From positions 1 to 45,663 of the forward strand of contig JAULBX010026574.1 of NCBI GenBank assembly GCA_032358255.1: a DNA stretch of 45,663 nt, given 5' to 3'. The notes beneath the pieces are model-generated. The model was not told where the DNA came from. It ran no database searches and saw only the letters and a list, made by a program, of their open reading frames with translations. The stretch is from Heterotrichella gracilis. Its lineage: Eukaryota > Sar > Xanthophyceae > Tribonematales > Xanthonemataceae. The translations under genes were made by a program, and so were the position numbers. Positions 23,878 to 35,300 of this stretch are shown one piece after another; position 1 is the first letter of the stretch, and each line of letters begins with the position of its first letter.

Positions 23878-25503
23878 GTGAATAGATTTTCAAATAATAC
23901 AAGCTTTCGTGAGAGAAATCCTAGCTACATACCCTTACCTTTTGCTGAATTAAATCAAGCTTTACAACAAAAACAGCAAGATTATGATGTAGCAGAATCA
24001 GCAGAAATAGAAGCTAAATCTCAAGTATCTGCTTTATCTTCTCCTATTAGTGGTTATCAAGCTTACTTAGATGAGTTTAAAACTAATTATTTAAATGAAG
24101 CAGAAGCTTTACATAAAAGTATTCCTGATAAAGGATCTTCAGAGTATAGAAGAAAATTACAAGAATTAGTAGGTAAATACTCTTCTGATAGAAAGAGACA
24201 ATTAATAGAGAGAGATAGTAAAAATTATTTACAATTTATTAAAGATAAATCTGATTTACTAAAAGAAGGTAAATATTCTAATTGGAGAAATGCTCAATAT
24301 GAAGGATTTACAGGAGTAGATAATAAAGGAAATATATTACCATTTACTTATACTGGAGTTCAAGCTAAGAAAGATGTTTCTAAACTTATTAACCAAGGAT
24401 TAGATAATACTCAAAAAGAAAAATTAGTTAATTCTTTTTATAATAAGAAAAATCCTAGTGTTAAACATACAGTTACTAAGGAAGGTAAAGATCCTAGTAA
24501 AGCTTTCGCTAATGTATATGCTCAACTTGGAGAAGATGGGCTTAAAGATTTATTAGAAGAAAACTTAGGAGATCCTAATCATAAAGATGCTTTAAGTTAT
24601 CTTAAAAATTATATAGCTCCAGCAGTAGGTTACACACAAGGAGTAGAGACAGATCTAGATTTCTCAGCTAATAAAGAAGCTAGAGAACAATTTGAATTTA
24701 ATGATAAGTTTAAACCTAAAGAAATAGAAGATCCTTCTGATTCTGGAATAGTATTGAATGTAGATCCTTTAAAAGAAACTAGAAATAAAGTAAATTCTTT
24801 TGTAGATAACAAAACTAATACAATTACAGATAAACCAGTATTTGGACCTTTAAGTGGAGGAGAAATGTGGGGATTTGCAAATACTGATAGTTCTCCTATG
24901 GTTACTTATAAAACTTCTAAAGAACAATTACAAGAAAATAGAAAAAATGTTATTAGTAACATTAAAGAAAAATCTCCTGAAACATGGAATAATTTCTTAT
25001 CTCAAACTGGAGGAGATGAAGAGAAAGCTTTACAAAAAACTATTAACTTCTTAAGTAATAAAGAAGGTAAGTCTTTAAATAGAAATAGATTATATACTAG
25101 ACCAATTTTAGATAAAGAAGAAGCTAATATATTTTCAAGATTAGCTAGAGGAGGACAATTTTATAATGAAGATGGAAGTTTAGCTGAAAATAATCCTATA
25201 GATGAAGAAGGTAAAAAACCAATAGTTCCTTTAGCTCAATTTATGCCTAATTTTCTTTCTAAGGAAGTGGTTGATGGTCACACTAGATATAGAGATACTT
25301 ATAAAGTAATGATTGGAAATAAAAATTATATTGTAGCTTTGCCAACAAATGATAAAACTCTTATGATAGAAGCAGAGAAAGTTCAAGCTCAATTAGAAGG
25401 TAGGTCTTTCAAAGATCCTAGAAATGGAGAAACTTATTATACTAATGAAGATGGAGAAATGTATCCAGTAACAACAAAAGAGAAATTTTTAAATAAGAAA
25501 TAA
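23878..25503 (+). CDS. Cargo or internal virion protein, 541 residues (GTG start)
   Basis: A charged, largely helical protein. The first 40 residues contain SYIPLPFAELNQALQQKQQD, a pattern I associate with crAss-like cargo proteins, and residues 40-130 form a charged coiled-coil-like helix. No membrane segment or catalytic motif. The start is GTG at 23878: no upstream ATG exists before the preceding stop and the next Met lies far inside the conserved start, so GTG is well supported. Its stop shares bases with the next ATG (TAATG), coupling it to the giant protein. Probable virion content, role unassigned. Confidence 0.75.
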   Translation: MNRFSNNTSFRERNPSYIPLPFAELNQALQQKQQDYDVAESAEIEAKSQVSALSSPISGYQAYLDEFKTNYLNEAEALHKSIPDKGSSEYRRKLQELVGKYSSDRKRQLIERDSKNYLQFIKDKSDLLKEGKYSNWRNAQYEGFTGVDNKGNILPFTYTGVQAKKDVSKLINQGLDNTQKEKLVNSFYNKKNPSVKHTVTKEGKDPSKAFANVYAQLGEDGLKDLLEENLGDPNHKDALSYLKNYIAPAVGYTQGVETDLDFSANKEAREQFEFNDKFKPKEIEDPSDSGIVLNVDPLKETRNKVNSFVDNKTNTITDKPVFGPLSGGEMWGFANTDSSPMVTYKTSKEQLQENRKNVISNIKEKSPETWNNFLSQTGGDEEKALQKTINFLSNKEGKSLNRNRLYTRPILDKEEANIFSRLARGGQFYNEDGSLAENNPIDEEGKKPIVPLAQFMPNFLSKEVVDGHTRYRDTYKVMIGNKNYIVALPTNDKTLMIEAEKVQAQLEGRSFKDPRNGETYYTNEDGEMYPVTTKEKFLNKK

Positions 25504-28500
25504 TGCCTAAAGAAAAATATAAAATACCTAGTATTAGTAATTATAATCTTCCAGAAAATACAATAGAAAGAGGAGTTAATTCCCAATATAATACTTCTAC
25601 TAGAGCTGGAGAATCTATTAATGATGCACTAGCTAGAGAACAAGGAACTTTAGATGCTGCTGGTAATATACTTGGTAGATTTGGTGGAAGAGCTTTATTA
25701 TCTCTTGGAGAAATGGCTGCTTTACCTTACAGTATTACTAAAGCTGTAAGCGATAGAAGTTTAGCATCATTATTTGATAATGATGTAACTGCTGCTTTAG
25801 AAAATGTTAATAAAGCATTAACAGAAAATACTCCTTTTTATGATACAGATAAAGAATCACAAGCTAAGTTTTTTTCTGATCCAGGAACTGTATTAGGTTC
25901 TGCTGGATTTTGGGGAAACTTTTTAGGAGAAGGAGGGGGATTTTTAGCAGGTGCAGCTTTAGGAGGAATGGGTACAGGAGCTGCTTTAAAGTTAGGAGGT
26001 AAATTACTCTCTAAAGGATTAACTGCTGCTAAGATGGCTAGAGGATTATCTGTAGCTTCTCAAGATGCTAATAAAATCAAATCTCTAATAGATGCTTCTA
26101 AAGCAGGTACATTACCTGAGAAAATTAACTCTATACTTAAAGGTAACTCTATTAAGAGTGCTATACAATTTAAAACTCAAGAAACTTTAGCTAATATGTA
26201 TGAAGCTGGAGTAGAGGCTAGAGGTATTAAAGAAGAGTTTATAAATAATAAAGTAGAGGAGCTGAAACAGCTCTATGGAGATAATTATAAACCCACAGAT
26301 ATACAACTTAAAGAATTTGAAGATGAAGCTAATACTTATGCTAATGTAGGATTTATAGCTAATATGGGATTACTCATGATAGATGGAGTAGGTATGTCTA
26401 AATTATTTCAAGGTTACTCTAATACTAGAAGAGCTATTAATGCTTTAGAGAAAGAAGGTAAATATATCTCTAGAACAGGTTGGAAGAAAGGAGTAGAGAA
26501 TTTATATAATTATACTAAAGGATCACTTAAAGAACTAGGACAAGAGGGAGGACAATTCTTTGTAGAAAAAACTCTTACTGATAAAAAGTTAGATGAGAAG
26601 AAAGCTTCTGAAAATTCTATTGTAGATTATTATAAAGCTATGACTGAAGCAGCTAGTGAGACTTTTGGTAGTAAAGAAGGTCAGGAATCTATGTTAATAG
26701 GATTCTTATTAGGTGCTCCTAACTCTGCTATAGAAGGAGTTAAACAAACTCAATGGAATAAGAAAGGTATAGAGTTACTTAATAAGAACTTAACTAGAGA
26801 TGCTTTACTTCCTATACTTAGAAATACTAATAATACTATCTTAAATAATAAAGGAGATGATTCTACTAAAATGGCTGAAAGTGCTTCTCAATATGCTTTT
26901 CAAGCTTCTAAAGATGAAGAGTTTTATAACTGGGTAGATAGTAAAATTAAGACTGATAGATTTGATGATGCTATTAATAACTTAGAGAACTTAAAGAATA
27001 TGCCTGTAGAAGAGTTTAATCAAGCTCATGGTACATCTTTTACAGAAGTTAAGAAGCAGGAGACTATAAATAGTCTAATAGATAGTGCTACTAAGATTAA
27101 TAAATTACATGATAGTGTTAATGAGCAGTATGCTAATCATCCTAATAAAGAAGAAATAATACAAACTTTAGCAGATGGACTTTTATTAAATAAAAGAATT
27201 AAGAGTTTACAATCCAAATTAGCTAATCCTGATATTGAAAATAATAGTCTAGAAGCAGAATTACTTGCTACAGATTTAGGATTTCTACAACAAGATAAGT
27301 TAGATACTAATAAAAGATTACTAGATTTAGTAGCAGGTAAACAAGTAACTCCTAAAAGAAAACCTCAAGAAGTTAAAGTTAATACTCCAGAAGGAGTTAA
27401 AGAAGGTGTTAAGGTTATTGAAACTAAAACTGAAGAAGATACTAAAGTTACAGTTGATACACCTGATGGAAGAATAGTTACTGATGAAGCAGATATTCTT
27501 AAAGAAGGAGAATCTTTTACTGGAGATCATAAACCTCTTAACGCTGAAGATAATGAAGATGAAGATAAAGAGGAATATGTTAAAGATAATGAAGATAAAC
27601 CTAAGAAGTCTTTTACTGAAGATATAGAAAATGATAATCCTAAGAGTTTTATGGATTGGACAGATTTTCAACTTAACTCTAATGCTAACTTTGATACTTC
27701 TAATAAGAGTGGTGAAGAAAAAGAAGTAGCAGAAGCTAATAAAAAAGTAGCTCAACAAATTCATGATGCTATTATAGATTCAGGTCTTTCTAGTAAAGAA
27801 AATTATAATTTCATTACAGAAGAAGAAGGTGATAATACTAATGTTTATGCTATTCCTATAAAAGGAGGAAATAAAATTAAACTAGGATACTTTAATAACT
27901 TAGACACTTCTAAAGCTTCTGAAATAGGTAAGAAAGATAAAAGAACTATGTCTCAGTTCTTAGGAGATTATTCTCAAACTCCTCAAGGAGCTAAAAAACC
28001 TTGGGATATAGTAAAATCTTTAACTGATGCTTTAGGTAGATTAAAAATTAAATCTCAAGATATAACTTCATTCTTATCTTTAAGAAGTAAGATAGCTAAT
28101 GGTAGAAAACCTACTAGCTTAGAGACTATTATGAATTCTCCTTATGCTAATAGATGGAAGATTAATAATGAATTCTTAATTGCTTATAATAGAAATGGAG
28201 AATATACTGTAGATTCTAAATTTGTACAGAATCTAGATAATGCTGATTTAATAGTATCAGAGTTAGATAAACTTAAAGAGAAAGGTAATCTAAATTCATT
28301 AGGTACTCAATATATAATTTTAACTAAAAGACCAGATAGTGAAGCCTATCAATTTATAGGTTTAAAAGGTAGAGATTTAGCTCCTGAAGAAACTCAAGCT
28401 ATTATAGATGAGATAAATAACCTTAAAAATGATCCTAATGTTACTCCTGATAATATAGGTACTTATGTTAAAAGCTTAAATGATAGAGTATTCTTAGCTA

Positions 28501-31500
28501 CTAATGAAAGATTTGTTAATCAGAATGGTGAAGAAGTTCCTATACATATAGAGTTTTATAATAAGAAAGGTACTAAAGATATTGTTATATGGGCTACTAG
28601 AAAGATTGTAGGAACTACTAAAGATACTACTCAACAATTTGGTTATAATAAAACCTTTAGATCTGGTAAAGCTATGGAAGATATTATTAGAAGTGCTTCT
28701 AGAGCTAAGATTAATAGATCTGATGATACTACTATAGAAGATTTATCTAAGGATTTAGTAAGTAATGCACAACCTCAATTATGGAATACATTCTTCCGTT
28801 TTAATCATAAAGCTTACTTAGAAACAGGAGTAGATGTACCTGCTACACAAGAAGTAGTAGTAGAATCTGAGAAACCTAAAGTTGTTCAACCTTTAGATAA
28901 AAAATCTAACATTGAAAAAAGAAGACAAGAAGCAAATAATAAAAATGAAAAGTTTTGGGAACAATTTACTGCTATAAATGCAGAAGAAGTAGCTGATAGA
29001 GATAATCTAATTAATAAATTTATTAAAGATATACAATTACCTACAAATACAAGAATTAATAATTGGGTATTAGAAGAGTTAAATGGTAAATTATGGGAAG
29101 GTAAAAATATTAGAGGTAAAGAAGAAGAATTTTTTGGTAAAGAAAATTGGGATAAAATAAAAGAAGCTAAAAAGCAATTTGATATAGAATTTAAAAAAAT
29201 AGAAGATTCTAATTTAGCTAAAATTAAATTAATTGAACAAAAACAATCAAATCTATTAAACACTATAGATGGTTTAGAATTAAGAAAAGCATGGTCTTTT
29301 GGATTAATTGAAGAACCTAATGTAGTGGGATTAGATGAAACAAATTTTATTAGTAAAGAAACTGAATTTAAAAATGGAGATTTGGTTGAAACAGATAATT
29401 ATGAAGGTTATTATTATTTATCAAAAGCTAATAAAGATGGTGAATGGTATGAACAAATTATAGGTAAAACAGAACAAGAAGTTAAAGATAAAATCAATGC
29501 TAAATATGATGCAGAATTAACTGCTTTAGGAAATACAGAGAAACCTAAAGTAGATTTAAGTATTGATACTACTCCTAAATCAGTTACTATTGGAGATGTT
29601 ACTTTAACTCAAGTTAAAAATAAATATGGTGCTACCGAAAATACTATTACTAATGATAAAACAGGAGAAGGAGTATTTCAATTAATAACTAAAGAAGGTA
29701 AAGTAATTTATTCTCCTATTATAGGTAAAAACTTTATAGAATCTATTAGTAAATATTCTGGTAAAAATATATCTGAACAAACAGATCTTATATTTTCTGG
29801 AATTCCATTAAAAGAATTATTTCAGGCTTTAGATAATAAACAACTAGAAACTCCTAAAGAAGAACCTAAATCTAGTTTTGAAGATTGGAAACCTGAAGAT
29901 AATTCTAATACTAATGAAGATATTGTTTTTAGTAGAAATGATGATGAAGATGTATTTATAGAACATGAATTAGTAGTTAAGAATATAGCAGCTTTAATAG
30001 GGTTTAAAGTTGAATTTAGAAAATATGCTGATAACACTATTAAAGGTGAATTTAGAGATGATCTTATTATTCTTAATGAAGCAGGATTTCCTTTAGGTAC
30101 AGAATATCATGAAGCTTTTCATGCTATCTTTAGTATTCTTCCTAAGAATGAACAAAGGAGAGTACTAGATTTAGTTTATAAAACTTATGGAATAACTAAT
30201 GCTGAATTTCAAAAAGTAGTTAAAGATTATAAGGATAACTTATCTCCTGAGTTGTTTGCTAAAGTAATGACTAGGGATAAAATTATATCTATAGTTTTAG
30301 AAGAGAAATTAGCAGAGTTATTTAGGAATTATATGAATGATAGACCTCCTGTTATCCTTAAAGATTTCTTTTCTAGGTTTAAATTATTAATTAAGAAACT
30401 ATTAGGATTAACACAAGAAGAACCTTTTAAAGTTTTATTTGAGAGAATAACTTCTGGTGAATTTAAAGATATATCTGCTGGTGGTAAAACTTTAGGTAGA
30501 TATATGAGAATACCTAAAACTAATAAACAACAATCTCAAGAACTTATAGATGAGATAGGTAATTATTACTTAAATAAAACTAAAAAGAGTTTCTTAGATA
30601 ACATGGAGGTTTATAAAGATTCTCCTGGAGATTTAAAAGGATTTGTTCACTTTTATCTAAAGAATAAACAAGAAATAGAAAGAAATAAAATTAAAGCAAC
30701 TTTTGATAAATTAGATGATAATTTAAGAAATGGAGCAATTACTCCAAAAGTACATGCAGAAAGATTAGAATCTTTAAAGAGACAATTATTTAATTATCAT
30801 CCAGATAAATATCCTAAATATTTAGAAATTACTCCTGAATTAGTGGATATACTGTCCAAAGAGATTACTAAGAAATATGATTTAAGTAAGATTAAAACAG
30901 ATAGCTTAAAAACTAAAGAAGGAGAAGATCCTGAAGAATCAGATACTATGTATAATACTCCAGAGATGGAAAGTAATCCTAGAGATGGTTCTTCTTCTCA
31001 AATGGTTATTAAATACTTTAAACAAATGTATGTTATTGAAGATTCTAAAGTTAGTCCTATAGGATTAGTAGAATCTGAGAGCTTATATAATAACTTACTC
31101 TTTAGATTATCTAGTGTAGATAAAAAGAATTATAAGACATTCTTAGAAGAAAATAGTACTTCTGGTACTACTAGGTATAATAAGATTATGGAGAAAATCC
31201 TAGATCTTTACAATAATGATGATTTATTTGCTAGAAACTTTGATACTGCTTTTGATAGAAGTTTTGCTACATTCTATGAAAATTACTTTGATTTAAAACA
31301 AAAGGGAGATAAGTTAGAAACTACTAATGCTGTAGGTGTAAAGAATGTTAATAATTATACAGATACTCAACTTAAAATTTGGAGTAATGAGTATTATAAT
31401 AAGAGAATAGAAATCTCTAATGATATTAATAAAGCTCTATCTATAACTCTAGAACCTAATACTTATAGTGATCCAGATGGTAAAACACTTATTAATGATT

Positions 31501-32387
31501 TACTTATAGCTACTCGTTCTAATAAAGATAAATTAGTATCTGAGTTTGTTAAAGATGCTAAAGTATTAGAGAAATTAAAAGCATTAGCTAAAGTAAATGT
31601 TAAATATAGATTAGATCTAAATGATTTAACTGCTAGAAATACTAAAGATAAAGTTATGTATTCTATGATGAATAACTCATGGATTATAGAAAAACTTAAA
31701 ACTTATGGTAAGAATTGGGGAGTATATGTAGGTTCACGTTTTAATAATAATAAATTAGATTATGGTGACTTAGATCCTAGAAGTATGTTCTTAACTACAT
31801 TTGGTATGTGGAATAATTATACTGATAAGAAAGAACACATACCTCATTATTTTGTACAACAAATAGAAGCTAAGAGTACTAATTATATATTTAAAGGAGA
31901 ATCATACTTTAATAAACCTTTTGAAGATATTAAAAGTATTTTAACTAATGATATAACTAGACAACAAGTAACTTATAATAATGCTAAAGATTCTCTTAAT
32001 AATAAAGATGGAGAAGATCTAGTAGAAGGTTATCATATCTTTAATAGAAAGAAAGATAAAGATGGTAATATTATAGAATCTTATGCAGAAGCTAAGAATA
32101 GAACTTTAGAAGCTTTAACTTTATTTGAGAGTGGAGAAACTGTACGCAGTACCTTACCTAGAGCTTTCTTAATTCATAATATACCTTATGCTAATGATTA
32201 TAAAAATAGTAAAGAAGAAGTTAATCAAATAGTAACTGAGGAAAATTGGAATAAGTATTTAAATAAGATGTATAATAATATCTTATTAGAGATGGAAGCT
32301 TCTCAATTACCTTTAGAAACTCTTGCTAAAATGTACTCTCTTAGTGATCCTAAGACTACTCTTAAAGCATTCTTAGTAGATCAATAA
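25503..32387 (+). CDS. Giant virion protein 1, 2294 residues: hydrophobic N-terminus, zincin site, RNA polymerase N-part
   Basis: Largest gene in the window. The N-terminal 180 residues include a Gly/Ala-rich, membrane-inserting-type stretch (about 140-175). A zincin site H1536-E-A-F-H1540 is followed about 60 residues later by an acidic helix (E1600-E-K-L-A-E-L) of the right kind for the third ligand; zincin-like domains are known in crAss-like giant proteins. Residues about 1465-1480 include F1476-S-R, a junction motif, after a stretch of different composition (roughly 28900-29900). The C-terminal 500 residues resemble the start of a two-barrel RNA polymerase, continued in frame beyond the stop. 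The protein is probably injected. The in-frame TAA at 32385-32387 is followed only 9 bases later by the next ATG in the same frame. Confidence 0.85.
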   Translation: MPKEKYKIPSISNYNLPENTIERGVNSQYNTSTRAGESINDALAREQGTLDAAGNILGRFGGRALLSLGEMAALPYSITKAVSDRSLASLFDNDVTAALENVNKALTENTPFYDTDKESQAKFFSDPGTVLGSAGFWGNFLGEGGGFLAGAALGGMGTGAALKLGGKLLSKGLTAAKMARGLSVASQDANKIKSLIDASKAGTLPEKINSILKGNSIKSAIQFKTQETLANMYEAGVEARGIKEEFINNKVEELKQLYGDNYKPTDIQLKEFEDEANTYANVGFIANMGLLMIDGVGMSKLFQGYSNTRRAINALEKEGKYISRTGWKKGVENLYNYTKGSLKELGQEGGQFFVEKTLTDKKLDEKKASENSIVDYYKAMTEAASETFGSKEGQESMLIGFLLGAPNSAIEGVKQTQWNKKGIELLNKNLTRDALLPILRNTNNTILNNKGDDSTKMAESASQYAFQASKDEEFYNWVDSKIKTDRFDDAINNLENLKNMPVEEFNQAHGTSFTEVKKQETINSLIDSATKINKLHDSVNEQYANHPNKEEIIQTLADGLLLNKRIKSLQSKLANPDIENNSLEAELLATDLGFLQQDKLDTNKRLLDLVAGKQVTPKRKPQEVKVNTPEGVKEGVKVIETKTEEDTKVTVDTPDGRIVTDEADILKEGESFTGDHKPLNAEDNEDEDKEEYVKDNEDKPKKSFTEDIENDNPKSFMDWTDFQLNSNANFDTSNKSGEEKEVAEANKKVAQQIHDAIIDSGLSSKENYNFITEEEGDNTNVYAIPIKGGNKIKLGYFNNLDTSKASEIGKKDKRTMSQFLGDYSQTPQGAKKPWDIVKSLTDALGRLKIKSQDITSFLSLRSKIANGRKPTSLETIMNSPYANRWKINNEFLIAYNRNGEYTVDSKFVQNLDNADLIVSELDKLKEKGNLNSLGTQYIILTKRPDSEAYQFIGLKGRDLAPEETQAIIDEINNLKNDPNVTPDNIGTYVKSLNDRVFLATNERFVNQNGEEVPIHIEFYNKKGTKDIVIWATRKIVGTTKDTTQQFGYNKTFRSGKAMEDIIRSASRAKINRSDDTTIEDLSKDLVSNAQPQLWNTFFRFNHKAYLETGVDVPATQEVVVESEKPKVVQPLDKKSNIEKRRQEANNKNEKFWEQFTAINAEEVADRDNLINKFIKDIQLPTNTRINNWVLEELNGKLWEGKNIRGKEEEFFGKENWDKIKEAKKQFDIEFKKIEDSNLAKIKLIEQKQSNLLNTIDGLELRKAWSFGLIEEPNVVGLDETNFISKETEFKNGDLVETDNYEGYYYLSKANKDGEWYEQIIGKTEQEVKDKINAKYDAELTALGNTEKPKVDLSIDTTPKSVTIGDVTLTQVKNKYGATENTITNDKTGEGVFQLITKEGKVIYSPIIGKNFIESISKYSGKNISEQTDLIFSGIPLKELFQALDNKQLETPKEEPKSSFEDWKPEDNSNTNEDIVFSRNDDEDVFIEHELVVKNIAALIGFKVEFRKYADNTIKGEFRDDLIILNEAGFPLGTEYHEAFHAIFSILPKNEQRRVLDLVYKTYGITNAEFQKVVKDYKDNLSPELFAKVMTRDKIISIVLEEKLAELFRNYMNDRPPVILKDFFSRFKLLIKKLLGLTQEEPFKVLFERITSGEFKDISAGGKTLGRYMRIPKTNKQQSQELIDEIGNYYLNKTKKSFLDNMEVYKDSPGDLKGFVHFYLKNKQEIERNKIKATFDKLDDNLRNGAITPKVHAERLESLKRQLFNYHPDKYPKYLEITPELVDILSKEITKKYDLSKIKTDSLKTKEGEDPEESDTMYNTPEMESNPRDGSSSQMVIKYFKQMYVIEDSKVSPIGLVESESLYNNLLFRLSSVDKKNYKTFLEENSTSGTTRYNKIMEKILDLYNNDDLFARNFDTAFDRSFATFYENYFDLKQKGDKLETTNAVGVKNVNNYTDTQLKIWSNEYYNKRIEISNDINKALSITLEPNTYSDPDGKTLINDLLIATRSNKDKLVSEFVKDAKVLEKLKALAKVNVKYRLDLNDLTARNTKDKVMYSMMNNSWIIEKLKTYGKNWGVYVGSRFNNNKLDYGDLDPRSMFLTTFGMWNNYTDKKEHIPHYFVQQIEAKSTNYIFKGESYFNKPFEDIKSILTNDITRQQVTYNNAKDSLNNKDGEDLVEGYHIFNRKKDKDGNIIESYAEAKNRTLEALTLFESGETVRSTLPRAFLIHNIPYANDYKNSKEEVNQIVTEENWNKYLNKMYNNILLEMEASQLPLETLAKMYSLSDPKTTLKAFLVDQ

Positions 32388-32396
32388 TTAAATAGA

Positions 32397-35300
32397 ATGC
32401 AAGTAGTAGCTCATATAACTCCAGATTTAGGACAATTTAAAGATTATGTAGATATTACTAAAAGAGGAGGGGGATTAGCAGCTAGTGGTCCTAATCATGG
32501 TGAAGGAGTTATGCCTTTTGGTATGTCAGAAGATATAGAGTTTGATACTCCTCTAGGAAAAATAAATTCTACTGATGCAGCAGGAGCTGAGACTATTAAT
32601 GAAAGAATTAATAGATTAATTAAGTTAGGAAAATTAGCTAAATATGATAATCCTACAGATGAGATTAACTCTCAAATGTTCTTAGATTATAAGTTACTAG
32701 AAGCTTATAGAATGGATTATAGAGAATATATTAGAAAATATGGAGATAATGATCCTAATGCTTTACTTAAGGTAGAAAAAACTGTAGGATATAATGATGA
32801 TTACTATATTAAATCTTCTGTAACAGTTCTTACTAGATTTGCAACTTCTGATGAGGTTCCTGATGAGATAACTATTACTAGAGTTGTTAATGGAGAAACT
32901 AAAACTTATACCGCTTTTCAAGATACTAATAATGGTAAATATTATCTTCCTAGAGTAGGTTCAGAACTTTCTTGGATGAATATGAATAAAATGCAGAAAC
33001 AAAAGTTATCTGCAATATTTGCTAAGAGTGCTATTAAGAAGAATGTTCACTCACTTACTAATTCTCAATCAGAAGATGATTATAAAGTACATCTTTTTAA
33101 TTATGCTGATTACCGTTTACAACAAGAGAACCCTTCTGGTAAATTAGAAGTTAAAGATGGTTCTCAAATGATTGAGCTTATAGATGCTTATTTTGAGAAC
33201 TCTAATACTCTTAAGAATAAGATGGAGAATCTTATTTCTAAAATTAAACAACATAATTATGATATATATGGACCAGAAGTAAGGTTAGCTATTAATAATG
33301 ATATATTTGATCCTTTTATAGAACATATTAAAAATGCTACTGAAGGATCTGCTCTTACAGATAGATTAACAGAGTTCTTTGAGGTGGAGAAAGGATCATT
33401 TAAAAACTCAGTATCTCTACCAATTATTAAACTTAAGTTTGAACAATATATGATGAGTTACTTCTCTAATAAAGTAGCTCTACATAAAACTGCTGGTAAT
33501 AAATGTACTCTTATAACTTCTCAATTTAAAGGAATTGCAGAAATAGATGGAGAAACTTTATCTTCTTATGAGATGGATTTAATGAGAACTGGTGGTAAAG
33601 TTAATAAAGAAGGTAAAAGATCTAAATTATACAACCCTGATAAAGCTAATACTGCAACTTCCAGAGAATTACGTTGGATACCTGAAAATGGAGGTTATGC
33701 AGAAGCTATTGTTACTGAGGAATATATTCAACAATTTGGACTTAACATAGCTCAATTCTGGAATATTAAACCTAAATATGATACTAATGGTAAATTAATT
33801 GGAGGTAATCCTAAATTATGGGAAACTATCTCAAGAGCTTTAGTATATAGAATTCCTACACAAGCACAACATTCTATGTTACCTATTAGGATTGTAGATG
33901 TATTACCATCAAGCTATGGAAGTTCTATAATACTTCCTAAAGAAATTACTATAATCTCTGGTGCAGATTATGATGTAGATTCAGTCTTTATTCATAAACC
34001 AGAAATATTTAAAGATGGGAAACTTAGAACTTTTAAGAACAAAGACTCTCAAGGAAATCCTGATAATGCTAGCAGACAAGCTTCATGGGAAAATAACTCT
34101 ATAATCTCTGATTACTTAGAACTTAAGGAAGAAGAATTAGTAACTCCAATTAAAGCAGAACTTAAGAGTTTGCAACAACAACTTAAAGGATTAGCTAAAG
34201 AAGATGCTGATGAAGAAACTGTAGAGAACTTAAAAGATAATATAGCTCTTCTTAAATTAGATATTAATAATGCTAAGAATAGATCTCTTAATGAAACTTT
34301 AGATAATCTTTATAAACAAACTGGTAATAACTATTATAATAGAAACTCTGTAGAATTTGAGTTACCAGAAGTTATGAAGAATGATCTTTTAGAAGAAAGA
34401 TTATCTTTACTTTCTTCGCCAGAAGGTGCTAAACTTATTAATAATCCTGCTAGTGATTTCTTTAAAGATATTTATGAAGAAACTTTTGAGAAAGTAGGAT
34501 TTCCTAATCCTAAGAAAGAAGCTGCTAAATATCTTACTTATTCTGGACAAGATAATATGTCTAATGAATATAGGAAAGTATCTACAGGTAGTAAAGCTAT
34601 TGGAGGTGCGGCTATTATGAATAAAGTATTTGCATTTGCTCAGAAAAATAATATAGATTTAACTAGTGATAATATAGATTATCTTCAAAAGTTATTTCCA
34701 TTAAACTATAACATTTCTGATAGATTTGAGGATGATATTAATTTAGATGTAGTAGATGGAGAAATAGTTATTACAGATACTAATAAAAAACTTAAAAGTG
34801 ATACACTTTCTAATAATGTAAGTATAACTGTAGATAATGCTAAAGATCAAACACTTATTAAGTTTCACTTAAATGATAAAAATATCTCAGAAGCTTCAGT
34901 ATTAGCAGGTTTAGGATTTGGGATAAATAGATTATCTTTATTCTTACAACAACCAATCTCTAAAAAACTCTCTAGTATTCTATCTATCTCAGATAATGAG
35001 GTTTACGAAGGATCAGATTTTCAAGATAATGGTAAAAAGATTCTTTCTTATCTTAAGAAGTTTAGTGATAAAGGAATCTCTATTGTAACTCTTAATGATG
35101 AAGCTTTATTATCTGCTGTTAAGAATTATAAATCTTTTCAAGAAGTAGAAACTCTATTAGATAAAAATACTTTAACTGCTGAAGATAAACAAAAACTCTC
35201 TATACAATATACTATAGGTATTTTATATGCAGAGTTATCTAATATTGCTAAAGATGCTTATACTATTAATACTATCTTGAATTATAATAAAACTATAGGA

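Noticed and set aside
27327..27764. A 145-residue frame on the minus strand inside the giant protein gene
   Set aside because: It is Phe/Ile/Ser-rich, as expected for the opposite strand of Lys/Asp/Glu codons. It lies wholly within a well-supported gene and has no leader or motif.
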